A stretch of DNA of 64,000 bases from Nocardiopsis sp. TSRI0078 (GCF_001905145.1 NZ_LWLB01000023.1:124001-188000); one strand, 5' to 3'. Positions 35,278-44,543 are shown, counted from the first letter of the stretch. A program made the numbers and translations. Notes: generated from the letters alone by a model not told the origin.

Positions 35278-36303
35278 TCAGTCGGAGGAGCGGGGGTCGA
35301 AGGCGTCGCGCAGCCCGTCACCGAAGAGGTTGAACGCGAGCACGGTCACGAAGATGGCCAGTCCGGGGATGATCACGAAGTGCGGGGAGGTGGTGTAGAA
35401 GCGCAGGGCGTTGTCCAGCATTCCGCCCCAGGTGGCCATGGGCGGGTTGATGCCCACGCCCAGGAAGCTCAGGGCCGCCTCGAACAGGATGTTCGTGGGG
35501 ATGAGCAGCGTGGAGTAGACCAGGATCGGTGTGAGGAGGTTGGGCAGGATCTCGCGGAAGACGATGTGGGCGCTGCCCGCGCCGAGGCTGCGGGCGGCCT
35601 CCACGAACTCGCGCTCCTTGAGCGTGAGGGTCTGCCCGCGCACGATGCGGCCGATGTAGGGCCAGTTGAAGAACCCGATGATGAAGACCAGCACGCCGAT
35701 GCGCAGGTTGTTGCCGGTCAGGCCGAAGGCCCCGTCGGGGACGACGCCCACCAGGGCGATGGCGAACAGCAGCAGCGGGAAGGCCAGGAAGATGTCCATG
35801 GCCCGGCTGATGACCATGTCGACCCAGCCGCCGAAGTACCCGGCGACGATCCCGAGGACGGTGCCGATGACGACGCACACCAGTGTGGCGACCGTGGCGA
35901 CCAGGAGCGAGGTGCGGGCTCCGTAGACGATGCGGCTGAACAGGTCCCGGCCGTTGACGGGCTCCAGGCCGAGCAGGTGCTGGGTACTGATCCCGCCCCA
36001 GGGGTCGAGCTCCTGGGAGGAACCGCCGGGGTCGCGCAGGACGCCGCCGGTGAGCGGGTCGATCAGGTCCTGGTGGAACTGGTTGGGCGGGTAGCCGAAC
36101 CAGGACGTGAGCAGCGGGGCGAGGAGCGCGACCAGGATGAGCAGGAGGACGACGATCCCTCCCGCCATGCCGACCCGGTCCCCGCGGAACCGCTGCCAGG
36201 CGATCTGCCGCAGGGACCGGTTCGCCGCGTTCGCTCCCCCGGTGGCCGCCGCGTCCGGGTCGGCGTGCTGGGACGACTCGGGCGCGTCCATCGGCGCGGT
36301 CAT
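35278..36303 (-). CDS. Oligopeptide-type ABC importer permease (OppC/DppC family)
   Basis: Membrane subunit of 341 residues and first gene of the operon. The N-terminal OppC_N block is NRSLRQIAWQRFRGDRVGMA, followed by a helix and a periplasmic loop with LLGLEPVNGRDLFSRIVYGA. The EAA loop is EFVEAARSLGAGSAHIVFRE, and the end reads FNLFGDGLRDAFDPR, the typical C-terminus. The ATG at 36303 was chosen over an upstream one at 36369, which would place the promoter palindrome inside the gene. Expression is probably controlled at that palindrome. Confidence 0.94.
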   Translation of the reverse strand: MTAPMDAPESSQHADPDAAATGGANAANRSLRQIAWQRFRGDRVGMAGGIVVLLLILVALLAPLLTSWFGYPPNQFHQDLIDPLTGGVLRDPGGSSQELDPWGGISTQHLLGLEPVNGRDLFSRIVYGARTSLLVATVATLVCVVIGTVLGIVAGYFGGWVDMVISRAMDIFLAFPLLLFAIALVGVVPDGAFGLTGNNLRIGVLVFIIGFFNWPYIGRIVRGQTLTLKEREFVEAARSLGAGSAHIVFREILPNLLTPILVYSTLLIPTNILFEAALSFLGVGINPPMATWGGMLDNALRFYTTSPHFVIIPGLAIFVTVLAFNLFGDGLRDAFDPRSSD

Positions 36304-36328
36304 GTACGCCCCACCCCTGACCTCACCT

Positions 36329-36350
36329 TGCGCAGTAGATCTACTACGCA
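36329..36350. promoter_or_regulatory. 22-bp palindrome, candidate operator of the ABC-importer operon
   Basis: The core AGTAGATCTACT (36334-36345) is a perfect 12-base palindrome, extended by TGCG/CGCA arms with one mismatched pair. It is 26 bases upstream of the first start codon, in a small AT-richer patch. This is the shape of a dimeric-repressor site; the regulator is not encoded next to it. Confidence 0.65.
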
Positions 36351-36393
36351 GAGTCTGCACAAGTAGCACCGGGGTTTCCAGCGTCCGCGCCGA

Positions 36394-36425
36394 GCGCCCC
36401 GGACGGGCCGGGCGGCCCGGGGCGC
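36394..36425 (-). terminator. Terminator after the ABC-F gene
   Basis: GCGCCCCGG (36394-36402) pairs with CCGGGGCGC (36417-36425). It begins six bases past the ABC-F stop on the minus strand and separates it from the importer operon. Confidence 0.7.
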
Positions 36426-36430
36426 GGCTC

Positions 36431-38104
36431 CTACGACAGCGCGGGGTCCCTGCGCCCGGCGACCGCGCCGTCGGCCAGACGCAGCTCCGACCAGGCCCAG
36501 TTGCGGCGCAGCCACCGGTCGTGCGAGGCCACCACCACCGCTCCCGGCGCCGTGCCGAGCGCCTCCTCCAGCTCCTCGGCCAGGGACAGGGACAGGTGGT
36601 TGGTCGGCTCGTCCAGCAGCAGCACGTCCGGGGAGTGCCCCACCAGCATCGCCAGAGCCAGCCGTCGCCGCTGCCCCACGCTCAGCGCGCCCACCGGCCG
36701 GTCCAGGTCGCGCGGCGCGACCAGGCCCAGGTCGGTCAGGCGCGGCACGCCCGTCCGGGCACCGTTGAGCGCCTCGTAGAGCGAGCGCGGGGTGCGCTCG
36801 GGGTCGGTGAAGACCACGTCCTGCTCCAGCAGGGCCACCGACACCCCGCGCCGCCACAGCACCCGGCCCGACTCCGGACGCAGCCGGTGCCCCAGGGCGT
36901 ACAGCAGCGTGGACTTGCCCGCCCCGTTGGGCCCGGTGACCAGCAGACGGCCGTCCGAGGGCACGTCCAGGTGGTCCAGGCGCAGCCGGCCCGGCACCAC
37001 CAGGTCCCGCAGCGTGATGGCGTTGCCCCCGGCCGGCCCCGGGTCCCGGGTGAGCGGGGCGGTGAACTCCAGCCGCCGGGGCGGCCTGCGCACCTGGCCG
37101 CGCTCCAGCTCCTCCAGCCTGCCCCGGGCGTCGCGCACCCGGCGCGAGACCTGCTTGTCGACGCGTCCTCCCCGGTAGTCGTGGCCCATCTTCTCGTTGT
37201 CCTTGCGCGGGGCGTTGTGCGAGACCTGGCGGGCGGTGGTGCGCACCGACTCGCGCAGCCCCTTGAGGGTGTCCTGCTCGCTGTGGTAGCGCTGCTCCCA
37301 CCGCTCGCGCTCCACCTGCTTCTCCCGCAGGTAGAAGGAGTAGGCGCCGCCGTAGTACACGGGGCCGTCCACGGCCGGGTCCAGGTCGAGCAGACCGGTG
37401 CACACCGCGTCCAGGAACACCCGGTCGTGGCTGGCCAGCACCACGAGGCCCGATAGGCCCCGCAGGTAGCCCTCAAGGAACTCCAGCGCCTGGTCGTCCA
37501 GGTGGTTGGTGGGCTCGTCCAGCAGCAGGGCGCGCGGCCGCCGGATCAGCAGGGCGGCCAGGCCCAGCCGTCCGCGCTGCCCGCCCGACATCCGTCCCAC
37601 CGGCCGGTCCGGGCCGATCCCGTCCAGGCCCAGGCCCGCCACCACCAGTTCGGCCCGGCGCTCGGCGTCCCACACCTCCAGCCGCTCGGCCTCGGTCAGC
37701 GCCTCGGAGTACTCCCGCAGGACCCGTCCGTCCTCGGGTGAGCCGTCCAGCGCCGCCGCACCCTCGGTCAGGCGCCGCTCCACCTCGCGGGCGGGTGCGA
37801 GCGCCTCGTCGACCACCTCGGCCAGGGTCGTCTCCGGAGGGTGGGGCAGTTCCTGGTACAGGAACCCGGTGTCGGCGGGGCGCTCCACCAGCCCGGCGTC
37901 GGGTTCCTCCAGCCCGGCGAGCAGCCGCAGGAGGGTGGACTTGCCGGCGCCGTTCTCCCCCACGAGGCCGAGCCGTCGGCCGGGGGCGACGTCCAGGCCG
38001 ATCCCGTCGAGCACCACGTGCGCCCCGTAGGCCTTGGCCAGGTCGCGGGCGCGCAGCAGCGGGGAGCCGTTCGGGGCCGCCGGTGAGGCGTCGGAAAAGG
38101 TCAT
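36431..38104 (-). CDS. ABC-F family ATPase, possible ribosome-protection/antibiotic-resistance factor
   Basis: Soluble twin-ATPase protein of 557 residues without membrane helices. Domain 1 has Walker A GENGAGKST, signature MSGGQRGRLGLAALL and Walker B ALLLDEPTNHLDD. Domain 2 has GPNGAGKST, LSVGQRRRLALAML and VLLLDEPTNHLS. Between them is the charged, helical linker that reaches the ribosomal exit site in this family (VERERWEQRYHSEQDTLKGL and following, about 245-330). This layout is shared by resistance factors of antibiotic producers (TlrC, OleB, CarA) and housekeeping ABC-F proteins. The second domain's signature is LSVGQ rather than LSGGQ. A short leader ORF and a long inverted repeat upstream suggest inducible attenuation. 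Confidence 0.92.
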   Translation of the reverse strand: MTFSDASPAAPNGSPLLRARDLAKAYGAHVVLDGIGLDVAPGRRLGLVGENGAGKSTLLRLLAGLEEPDAGLVERPADTGFLYQELPHPPETTLAEVVDEALAPAREVERRLTEGAAALDGSPEDGRVLREYSEALTEAERLEVWDAERRAELVVAGLGLDGIGPDRPVGRMSGGQRGRLGLAALLIRRPRALLLDEPTNHLDDQALEFLEGYLRGLSGLVVLASHDRVFLDAVCTGLLDLDPAVDGPVYYGGAYSFYLREKQVERERWEQRYHSEQDTLKGLRESVRTTARQVSHNAPRKDNEKMGHDYRGGRVDKQVSRRVRDARGRLEELERGQVRRPPRRLEFTAPLTRDPGPAGGNAITLRDLVVPGRLRLDHLDVPSDGRLLVTGPNGAGKSTLLYALGHRLRPESGRVLWRRGVSVALLEQDVVFTDPERTPRSLYEALNGARTGVPRLTDLGLVAPRDLDRPVGALSVGQRRRLALAMLVGHSPDVLLLDEPTNHLSLSLAEELEEALGTAPGAVVVASHDRWLRRNWAWSELRLADGAVAGRRDPALS

Positions 38105-38199
38105 GGTGTGGGACCACCCTTCGTACCTGGGGTGGGCCTCGATGCACCCGGACGCGCGCGGTCGCGGTCTGTCCGGCGGACGACGGGGGTCGTCGACAT
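38101..38199 (-). CDS. Possible 32-residue leader peptide of the ABC-F gene
   Basis: A short reading frame starts MSTTPVVRRTDRDRARPG and ends at a TGA that overlaps the ABC-F ATG (ATGA). Its own ATG lies inside one arm of the inverted repeat 38196-38207/38298-38309. It is rich in Arg, Pro and Thr, including the run GGPTP before the stop. Short upstream ORFs control several antibiotic-inducible ABC-F genes by ribosome stalling. No strong ribosome site is seen, so this may be a chance frame. Confidence 0.35.
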   Translation of the reverse strand: MSTTPVVRRTDRDRARPGASRPTPGTKGGPTP

Positions 38200-38309
38200 C
38201 GAGACCGCACCACGAATCTTTCGAACTCGGGTACACGCCGGGCGGGGATACGGCTCCAGCCCGGTGGTGGGCGAGCCCCGCGCGCTCGGCGGATCGTCGG
38301 TCTCGATGT
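38196..38309 (-). promoter_or_regulatory. Long-range inverted repeat in the ABC-F leader
   Basis: ACATCGAGACCG (38196-38207) and CGGTCTCGATGT (38298-38309) are perfect 12-base complements 90 bases apart. In the mRNA the downstream arm includes the start codon of the possible leader peptide, so pairing would hide it. The AT-richer patch at 38300-38340 just beyond is a plausible promoter area. Confidence 0.5.
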
Positions 38310-38555
38310 CAGTTACGCATGTTGGGAGCAAGGCTAGCCGGGCCCGTCCGGAGCCTGCAAGGGATTTTCCCGCGCGCCCTGCCCTGCCGGGGCGGCGGGG
38401 GCGGCGCCGTGAGCGCCGCGCTCCGGGACGGGCGCACGAGCGGGTGCGCCCGTCGGCACCGGTCGCATCCGGTCCCGTCCCGGGCTCCGGCGGCACCGCC
38501 GCGACCGATGTGCCCGGACCCGGTACCTCCCCGGGAGCCGCCCACGGGTGGACCG

Positions 38556-38588
38556 GGCCCCCACCGGCGCACCCGCGCGGTGGGGGCC
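38556..38588 (-). terminator. Terminator after pgi
   Basis: GGCCCCCACCG (38556-38566) pairs with CGGTGGGGGCC (38578-38588), an 11-bp stem starting 15 bases past the pgi stop. Bases 38340-38555 show no gene or other clear signal. Confidence 0.7.
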
Positions 38589-38602
38589 GCGTCCGGCGCC
38601 GG

Positions 38603-40306
38603 TCAGCGGCCGCGCATGGACCGGTACCGCCGCACCAAAGACGCGGTGGAGGCGTCCAGGCCGGGCACGTCGGCGCCCTCGGTGAGGGCGGGCTCGACCC
38701 GCTTGGCCAGGACCTTGCCCAGCTGCACGCCCCACTGGTCGAAGGAGTTGATGTTCCACACCGCGCCCTGCACGAACACCTTGTGCTCGTAGAGGGCGAC
38801 CAGCTGGCCGAGCACCGACGGGCTGAGCCGGTCGGCGAGGATGGTGGTCGTGGGGCGGTTGCCCTCGAAGGTGCGGTGCGGGACCAGGTCGTCCGCCACG
38901 CCCTCCGCGGCGACCTCCTCCGCGCTCTTGCCGAAGGCCAGTGCCTGTCCCTGGGCGAACAGGTTGGCCATGAGCAGGTCGTGCTGGGGCACCAGCCTCT
39001 CGGGCAGGTCGGGGGACGGGTTGGCGAAGCCGATGAGGTCGGCGGGCACGAACCGGGTGCCCTGGTGCAGCAGCTGGAAGTAGGCGTGCTGGCCGTTGGT
39101 CCCCGGGGTCCCCCACACCACCGGCCCGGTCTGCCAGCCGACGGGGCGGCCGTCACGCTGCACCGACTTGCCGTTGGACTCCATGTCGAGCTGCTGGAGG
39201 TAGGCGGGGAACTTCTCCATGTTCTGGCTGTAGGGCAGCACCGCGTGGCTCTCGGCGCCCATGAAGTTCCCGTACCAGACGCCGAGCAGGCCCAGCAGGA
39301 ACGGCAGGTTGCGCTCGACGGGGGCCGTCGCGAAGTGGGTGTCCATCAGGTGGAACCCGGCGAGCATCTCCCGGAACCGCTCGGGTCCCACCGCCACCAT
39401 CAGGGACAGCCCGATGGCCGAGTCGTAGGAGTAGCGTCCGCCCACCCAGTCCCAGAACTCGAACATGTTCCGGGTGTCGATCCCGAACCCGGCGACCTCC
39501 TCGCCGTTGGTGGAGACCGCGACGAAGTGCTTGGCGATGGCGCCCTCGTCGCCGTCCTTCACGCCCAGGCCGTCCAGCAGCCAGGAACGGGCCGCGGTCG
39601 CGTTGGTGATGGTCTCGATGGTGGTGAAGGTCTTGGAGGCGACCACGAACAGCGTCGTGGCCGGGTCGGCGTCCACGAGCGCCTCGTGCAGGTCCGTGCC
39701 GTCCACGTTGGAGACGAACCGGAACTCCAGCCCGCGGTCGGTGTAGGGCCGCAGCGCCTCGTAGGCCATGGCGGGCCCCAGGTCGGAGCCGCCGATGCCG
39801 ATGTTGACGATCCTGTGCACCGGCCGCCCCGTGTGGCCGAGCCACTCTCGGGCGCGTACCCGGTCGGCGAACCCGGCCATCCGGTCCAGGACCCGCTGCA
39901 CCTCGGGGACGACGTCGCGGCCGTCGGTGCGCACGACCTCGCCGCGCGGGGCGCGCAGGGCGGTGTGCAGCACGGCCCGGTCCTCGGTGAGGTTGACGTG
40001 CTCGCCGCCGAGCATGGCGTCGCGCAGCCGCGCGACGCGGGTGGCCGAGGCCAGGTCGCCGAGCAGGCGCAGGGTCTCGTCGGTGACGAGGTTCCTGGAG
40101 TAGTCGACGTGGAGGTCGCCGACGTCGAGCGTGTACCGACCGGCCCGGTCGGGGTCGTCGGCGAACAGGTCGCGCAGGTGGGTGGACCCCCACCGCTCGC
40201 GGTGATCGCGCAGTGCGGTCCACTCGTCCCGCTGGTCCAGGGGGAGGGCCGCGTGGGCCCCTTCTCCGGTGTCCTCAGCGCGAGGGAGTGGTGTACTGGC
40301 AGACAT
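38603..40306 (-). CDS. pgi: Glucose-6-phosphate isomerase
   Basis: Glycolytic enzyme of 567 residues that interconverts glucose-6-phosphate and fructose-6-phosphate. The phosphate-binding block is [19 protein letters not shown], followed by [15 protein letters not shown]. The active-site region reads [19 protein letters not shown], and the second PGI signature [16 protein letters not shown] is complete, with [20 protein letters not shown] carrying the catalytic lysine region. Length and motifs match the long bacterial PGI. GAGGAG precedes the ATG at 40306. It is monocistronic. Its gene stands between an ABC-F and a lactate regulator with no obvious functional link. Confidence 0.97.
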   Translation of the reverse strand: MSASTPLPRAEDTGEGAHAALPLDQRDEWTALRDHRERWGSTHLRDLFADDPDRAGRYTLDVGDLHVDYSRNLVTDETLRLLGDLASATRVARLRDAMLGGEHVNLTEDRAVLHTALRAPRGEVVRTDGRDVVPEVQRVLDRMAGFADRVRAREWLGHTGRPVHRIVNIGIGGSDLGPAMAYEALRPYTDRGLEFRFVSNVDGTDLHEALVDADPATTLFVVASKTFTTIETITNATAARSWLLDGLGVKDGDEGAIAKHFVAVSTNGEEVAGFGIDTRNMFEFWDWVGGRYSYDSAIGLSLMVAVGPERFREMLAGFHLMDTHFATAPVERNLPFLLGLLGVWYGNFMGAESHAVLPYSQNMEKFPAYLQQLDMESNGKSVQRDGRPVGWQTGPVVWGTPGTNGQHAYFQLLHQGTRFVPADLIGFANPSPDLPERLVPQHDLLMANLFAQGQALAFGKSAEEVAAEGVADDLVPHRTFEGNRPTTTILADRLSPSVLGQLVALYEHKVFVQGAVWNINSFDQWGVQLGKVLAKRVEPALTEGADVPGLDASTASLVRRYRSMRGR

Positions 40307-40390
40307 CCGGTGGCTCCTCGTCGTTCGTGGTGGTCCGTGTGCGGCCCGGCCCGGTGCGGGCGCGTGGCCGGCGGCCGGGGCCCGGCACGG

Positions 40391-40419
40391 GCGGTGTGTG
40401 CGCCCGGTGCGCACACCGC
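40391..40419 (-). other. Hairpin in the gap between the FadR-type regulator and pgi
   Basis: GCGGTGTG (40391-40398) pairs with CACACCGC (40412-40419), with a partly paired GC-rich interior. It may end the regulator transcript or fold in the pgi leader. The rest of 40307-40583 shows no gene. Confidence 0.45.
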
Positions 40420-40583
40420 TTTCCCGCGCGGTCCCACTCCCCCACAGCCTGCCACGAAAGCCGTCCGCCGCGCGGTTCTCCACAGGCCCGGACGCGGACT
40501 TTTCGCCGGGCCGCGCCGGGAGGCTCCGGGGCGGGCACGGCCCGTGCCGACCGGTTCCCGGCGCCGACCGGGTCTTGTCCCGG

Positions 40584-41300
40584 TCAGTCCCCGGATCCGG
40601 CCAGGTCGGCGCTGAGCCAGCGCTCCACGCGCAGGACGTGCACGGTCGCGGCGGCCCGGGCGGCGTCCGGGTCGCGCGCCACGAGGGCCTCGTGGATGCG
40701 CTCGTGGTCCTCGCGGAGCTTGGCGGTGAGCCCGGCCTCCCGGTGGCCCGCCCACACCCGGGCGTTGAAGGTGTGCGAGGACAGGCCGTCGTGGATCGCG
40801 GCCAGGGTGGCGTTGCCGGTGCTGGCCACGATGGCCTGGTGGAAGCCGAGGTCGGCGGTGACGGTGTCGGCGCAGGGGGTGTCGGGACCGCCCTCCATCC
40901 GGTCCAGCAGCGCACCGACGCGGTCGAGGTCCTCGGCGCTGGCACGCGCGGCGGCCAGGGCGGTGGCGGCGGGCTCCAGCATGCGGCGCACCTGGAGGAC
41001 TTCCAGCAGGGTCCGCCCCTGGGAGACCTCGGCCAGCACGGAGAAGGTCTCCAACAGGTCGGCCGGGCGCAGCGCGGTGACGTAGACGCCCGCGCCGTGG
41101 CGGGCCTCCAGGACGCCGAGCGTGGTCAGGGTGCGGATGGCCTCGCGCATGGAGCTCCGTGAGACCCCGAACTGGGCGGACAGGTCGCGCTCGGTGGGCA
41201 GGCGCTCCCCCGGACCGACCCGCCCGTCGGCGATCATCGCCTTGATCCGGTCGACGGCACGTCGGGTGACGGAGGTGCGCTCGCCGTCGGGGTCGCTCAC
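40584..41300 (-). CDS. FadR-subfamily GntR regulator, probable LldR-like lactate regulator
   Basis: Transcription factor of 238 residues. The N-terminal winged helix reads [40 protein letters not shown] and [11 protein letters not shown]. The C-terminal FCD domain is helical; metal ligands are expected at Asp ([13 protein letters not shown]), and at His in the [13 protein letters not shown] block. It is divergent from lutABC, and a palindrome matching the LldR pattern lies between. It therefore most likely represses lutABC in the absence of lactate. The start is GTG at 41300 with GGAG before it. Confidence 0.88.
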   Translation of the reverse strand: MSDPDGERTSVTRRAVDRIKAMIADGRVGPGERLPTERDLSAQFGVSRSSMREAIRTLTTLGVLEARHGAGVYVTALRPADLLETFSVLAEVSQGRTLLEVLQVRRMLEPAATALAAARASAEDLDRVGALLDRMEGGPDTPCADTVTADLGFHQAIVASTGNATLAAIHDGLSSHTFNARVWAGHREAGLTAKLREDHERIHEALVARDPDAARAAATVHVLRVERWLSADLAGSGD

Positions 41301-41455
41301 GTGGTACTCCAGCTCGTGTGTCGGTCGAGGGGGCGGGGTGACGCGTGGCTTCGTCCGACCCCTTGCCCGAAAGAGATCATACCAATCTTCGACTAACGCT
41401 CCCCAGATCTCTCTTGTGCCCCCTCTTCTTGCTCAGAAGTCCTCCGACATGCGAA

Positions 41456-41470
41456 AGTGGTCTGACCACT
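41456..41470. promoter_or_regulatory. LldR-like operator upstream of lutABC
   Basis: AGTGGTCTGACCACT is a perfect 15-base palindrome containing TGGTCTGACCA, which fits the TNGTNNNACNA pattern of LldR-type GntR regulators. A near match (TCGTCCGACCC) occurs at about 41351-41361 close to the regulator start. It sits 105 bases before lutA in the divergent region. Confidence 0.7.
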
Positions 41471-41575
41471 ACACGCTCGTGGCGAGCGATTCCACCGAGG
41501 CGGTGCGCGAAGGGAGCGGCCGTCCGGCGGCGTACCGGCCCCCGGGCGCCACCCGGCGGGGCACGAAGGAGGCAC

Positions 41576-42328
41576 ATGCGGGTCGCACTGTTCATCACCT
41601 GTGTCAACGACACACTCTTCCCCGACACCGGACGGGCCGTGGTGCGCCTCCTGGAGCGGCTGGGCCACGAGGTGGTCTTCCCCGAGGGCCAGACCTGCTG
41701 CGGGCAGATGCACTACAACACCGGCTACCGCCGCCCGGCCGGCCGCATGGCCGTGCGCTTCGTGCGGACCTTCGAGGGCGCCGACGCCGTCGTGGTCCCC
41801 TCCGCCTCCTGCGCGGCCATGGTCCGCGACAACTACCCGCGCCTGGGCGGCAGCGGCAGCCGCCTGTCCCGCAAGGTGGCCGAGCTCGCCCCGCGCGTGT
41901 ACGACCTCACCGAGTTCCTGGTGGACGTGCTCGGCGTGACCGACGTGGGCGCCTACTACCCGCACAAGGTCACCTACCACCCCACCTGCCACGGGCTGCG
42001 CATGCTCGGCCTGGGCGACCGCCCCTACCGGCTGCTGCGCGCCGTACGCGGCCTGGAGCTGGTGGACCTGCCCGGGGACACCGAGTGCTGCGGCTTCGGC
42101 GGCACGTTCGCGGTCAAGAACGGCGACGTGTCCTCGGCCATGGGCGCGGACAAGGCCCGCCACGCGGTGGAGACCGGTGCCGAGGTGCTGTGCGCGGTCG
42201 ACAACTCCTGCCTGATGCACATCGGCGGCACCCTGTCCCGGCAGCGTTCGGGCATGAGGGTGGCGCACCTGGCCGAGATCCTGGCCAGTACCGAGAAGGA
42301 GACAGACAAGGAGGGCGCCACCCGATGA
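41576..42328 (+). CDS. lutA: L-lactate oxidation complex subunit A (CCG-domain Fe-S protein)
   Basis: Protein of 250 residues with two cysteine-rich CCG domains: CCGQMHYNTGYRRPA near residue 40 and CCGFGGTFAVKN near 175. Both resemble heterodisulfide-reductase subunit B and bind an Fe-S cluster. FITCVNDTLFPDTGRAVVRL at the N-terminus is diagnostic of LutA. Together with LutB and LutC it oxidises L-lactate to pyruvate. GAAGGAGG lies before the ATG at 41576. The stop overlaps the next start (ATGA). Confidence 0.95.
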   Translation: MRVALFITCVNDTLFPDTGRAVVRLLERLGHEVVFPEGQTCCGQMHYNTGYRRPAGRMAVRFVRTFEGADAVVVPSASCAAMVRDNYPRLGGSGSRLSRKVAELAPRVYDLTEFLVDVLGVTDVGAYYPHKVTYHPTCHGLRMLGLGDRPYRLLRAVRGLELVDLPGDTECCGFGGTFAVKNGDVSSAMGADKARHAVETGAEVLCAVDNSCLMHIGGTLSRQRSGMRVAHLAEILASTEKETDKEGATR

Positions 42329-43752
42329 GCGCCACGTTCCTGGGCATCCCGCCCTTCCCCGAGGCCGCCGGGAAGGCGGTCAACGACTCCCAGCTGCGGC
42401 ACAACCTGCGCAAGGCCACCCACACCATCCGCGACAAACGCGCCTCCGTCGTCGGCGAGCTGCACGACGACTGGCAGCGCCTGCGCGCCGAGGGCGCGGC
42501 GGTCAAGGAGCACACCCTGCGCCACCTGGACCGCTACCTGGAGCAGCTGGAGGAATCCGTCCAGCGGGCGGGCGGACAGGTGCACTGGGCGGCCGACGCC
42601 GCCGAGGCCAACGAGATCGTCACCCGCCTGGTGAAGGCCACGGGCGAGACCGACGTGGTCAAGGTCAAGTCGATGGCCACCCAGGAGATCGAGCTCAACG
42701 ACGCCCTCGCCGAAGCCGGGATCACCGCCTACGAGACCGATCTGGCCGAGCTGATCGTGCAGCTGGGCGAGGACCTGCCCTCGCACATCCTGGTCCCCGC
42801 CATCCACCTGGGGCGCGCCCAGATCCGGGAGATCTTCCTGGAGCAGATGGCCGAGTGGGGCGTGCCCGCGCCCCGGGAGCTGACCGACGACCCCAGGGCA
42901 CTGGCCGAGGCGGCCCGCGTGCACCTGCGCGAGCGCTTCCTGCGCACCCGCACGGCGATCTCGGGCGCCAACTTCGCGGTGGCCGACTCCGGAACGCTGG
43001 TGGTGCTGGAGTCGGAGGGCAACGGGCGCATGTGCCTGACCCTGCCCCAGACCCTGATCTCCGTGGTCGGCATCGAGAAGATCGTGCCGACCTGGTCGGA
43101 CCTGGAGGTGTTCATGCAGCTGCTGCCGCGCTCCTCCACCGGCGAGCGGATGAACCCCTACACCTCCACCTGGACCGGGGTGACGCCGGGCGACGGCCCC
43201 CAGGAGTTCCACCTGGTACTGCTGGACAACGGCCGCACCGACGTCCTGGCCGACACCGTGGGACGCCAGGCGCTGCGCTGCATCCGCTGCTCGGCGTGCC
43301 TGAACACCTGCCCGGTCTACGAGCGCGCCGGCGGCCACGCCTACGGGTCGGTCTATCCGGGTCCGATCGGCGCGATCCTCACCCCGCAGCTGCGCGGGAT
43401 GTCCTCGGAGGTGGACGAGGCGCTGCCGTACGCGTCGTCGCTGTGCGGGGCCTGCTACGAGGTGTGCCCGGTGGCCATCGACATCCCCGAGGTGCTGGTG
43501 CACCTGCGCGAGGAGGTCGCCGGCTCCCCCGGTCACCTGGGCGAGAAGGCGCTGATGGCAGGGGCCGAGGCCGTGCTGTCCTCCCCCCGCTCGCTGGACG
43601 CGGTGCAGCGCGCGGCGGGACTGGGACGGGGCGCGGTCCCGCGCCACCTGCCCGGCATGGCGGGGGCCTGGACCGACACCAGGGACGTGCCCGACGTGCC
43701 CGCCGAGTCCTTCCGGCAGTGGTGGGACAAGCGTGGAAGGGAGCGCGGATGA
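42325..43752 (+). CDS. lutB: L-lactate oxidation complex subunit B (4Fe-4S protein)
   Basis: Iron-sulfur protein of 475 residues. The LUD domain fills residues 60 to about 295 (VKVKSMATQEIELNDALAEA; ANFAVADSGTLVVLESEGNG). Two ferredoxin-like cysteine clusters follow: CIRCSACLNTCPVY and CGACYEVCPVAID, each with a fourth Cys near a Pro. The C-terminal DUF3390-like tail ends FRQWWDKRG. Overlaps of 4 bases on both sides (ATGA) show tight coupling within lutABC. Electrons presumably pass to the menaquinone made by the men genes in this window. Confidence 0.95.
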   Translation: MSATFLGIPPFPEAAGKAVNDSQLRHNLRKATHTIRDKRASVVGELHDDWQRLRAEGAAVKEHTLRHLDRYLEQLEESVQRAGGQVHWAADAAEANEIVTRLVKATGETDVVKVKSMATQEIELNDALAEAGITAYETDLAELIVQLGEDLPSHILVPAIHLGRAQIREIFLEQMAEWGVPAPRELTDDPRALAEAARVHLRERFLRTRTAISGANFAVADSGTLVVLESEGNGRMCLTLPQTLISVVGIEKIVPTWSDLEVFMQLLPRSSTGERMNPYTSTWTGVTPGDGPQEFHLVLLDNGRTDVLADTVGRQALRCIRCSACLNTCPVYERAGGHAYGSVYPGPIGAILTPQLRGMSSEVDEALPYASSLCGACYEVCPVAIDIPEVLVHLREEVAGSPGHLGEKALMAGAEAVLSSPRSLDAVQRAAGLGRGAVPRHLPGMAGAWTDTRDVPDVPAESFRQWWDKRGRERG

Positions 43753-44390
43753 GCAGCCGCGACCAGATCCTGGCCCGGGTCAGGAGGGCGCTGGCCGACG
43801 TGCCCGCCGACGAGCCCCTGGAGCGGACGCCCGGGGAGGGCTTCGCCGACAGCCACGGGACGGGCCCCACGCTGGAGGTGCTGGAGGACCGGCTGCACGA
43901 CTACCGGGCGCTGGTGCGCAGGGTGGGCGCCGACCGGGTGGCCGCCGAGGTCGCCGCCGCCCTGGAGCGCCGGGGCGCGGAACGGGTGGCGGTCCCCGCG
44001 GGGATCCCGCGGGAGTGGTTCGCCGAGTCCTCCGTCGAGCTGCTGCGCGACTCGCGCGCGGAGCCGGTGCCGGTCAGCGGCCTCGACGGGGTGGACGGTG
44101 TGGTCACCGGATGCGCGGTGGCCGTGGCCGAGACCGGCACGATCGTCCTGGACGGCGGCCCCGACCAGGGGCGCCGCGCGATCACCCTGGTGCCCGACTA
44201 CCACCTGTGCGTGGTACGCGCCGAGCAGGTGGTGGACGGGGTGCCCCAGGCGGTGCGGCTGCTGGATCCGGCGCGCCCGCTGACCTGGATCAGCGGACCG
44301 TCGGCGACCAGTGACATCGAACTGGACCGGGTGGAGGGCGTGCACGGCCCGCGCACCCTGGAGGTGCTGCTGGTGGAGTCCGGCGGCTGA
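43749..44390 (+). CDS. lutC: L-lactate oxidation complex subunit C (LUD domain)
   Basis: Protein of 213 residues with a single LUD domain. The first 30 residues (SSRDQILARVRRALAD) are the typical LutC N-terminus; GCAVAVAETGTIVLDGG and TWISGPSATSDIELDRVEGVHGP mark the C-terminal half. It completes the lactate operon, overlapping lutB by 4 bases. A strong hairpin ends the operon 11 bases later. Confidence 0.94.
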   Translation: MSSRDQILARVRRALADVPADEPLERTPGEGFADSHGTGPTLEVLEDRLHDYRALVRRVGADRVAAEVAAALERRGAERVAVPAGIPREWFAESSVELLRDSRAEPVPVSGLDGVDGVVTGCAVAVAETGTIVLDGGPDQGRRAITLVPDYHLCVVRAEQVVDGVPQAVRLLDPARPLTWISGPSATSDIELDRVEGVHGPRTLEVLLVESGG

Positions 44391-44400
44391 ACGCGCTGGT

Positions 44401-44440
44401 GAGGGGGCCGGGGGTGGGGCTGTCCCCACCCTTGGCCCTC
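44401..44440 (+). terminator. Terminator of lutABC
   Basis: GGTGGGG (44413-44419) pairs with CCCCACC (44424-44430) around CTGT, and the outer GAGGG.GCC pairs with GGCCCTC (44434-44440). It starts 11 bases past the lutC stop. Confidence 0.75.
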
Positions 44441-44543
44441 CGGCGCGCCCCCGAGGAGGGGCGGGGGCCGCCCCGATGGTGCGGCGGCGCCGGGGTTCCT
44501 AGCGTTGTCGGTGGCCCCACGGCACCCGACGACAGGACTCCCC

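Noticed and set aside
36304-36369. Upstream ATG at 36369 for the OppC-like permease
   Set aside because: It would put the 22-bp palindrome inside the gene and adds residues not found in the family.
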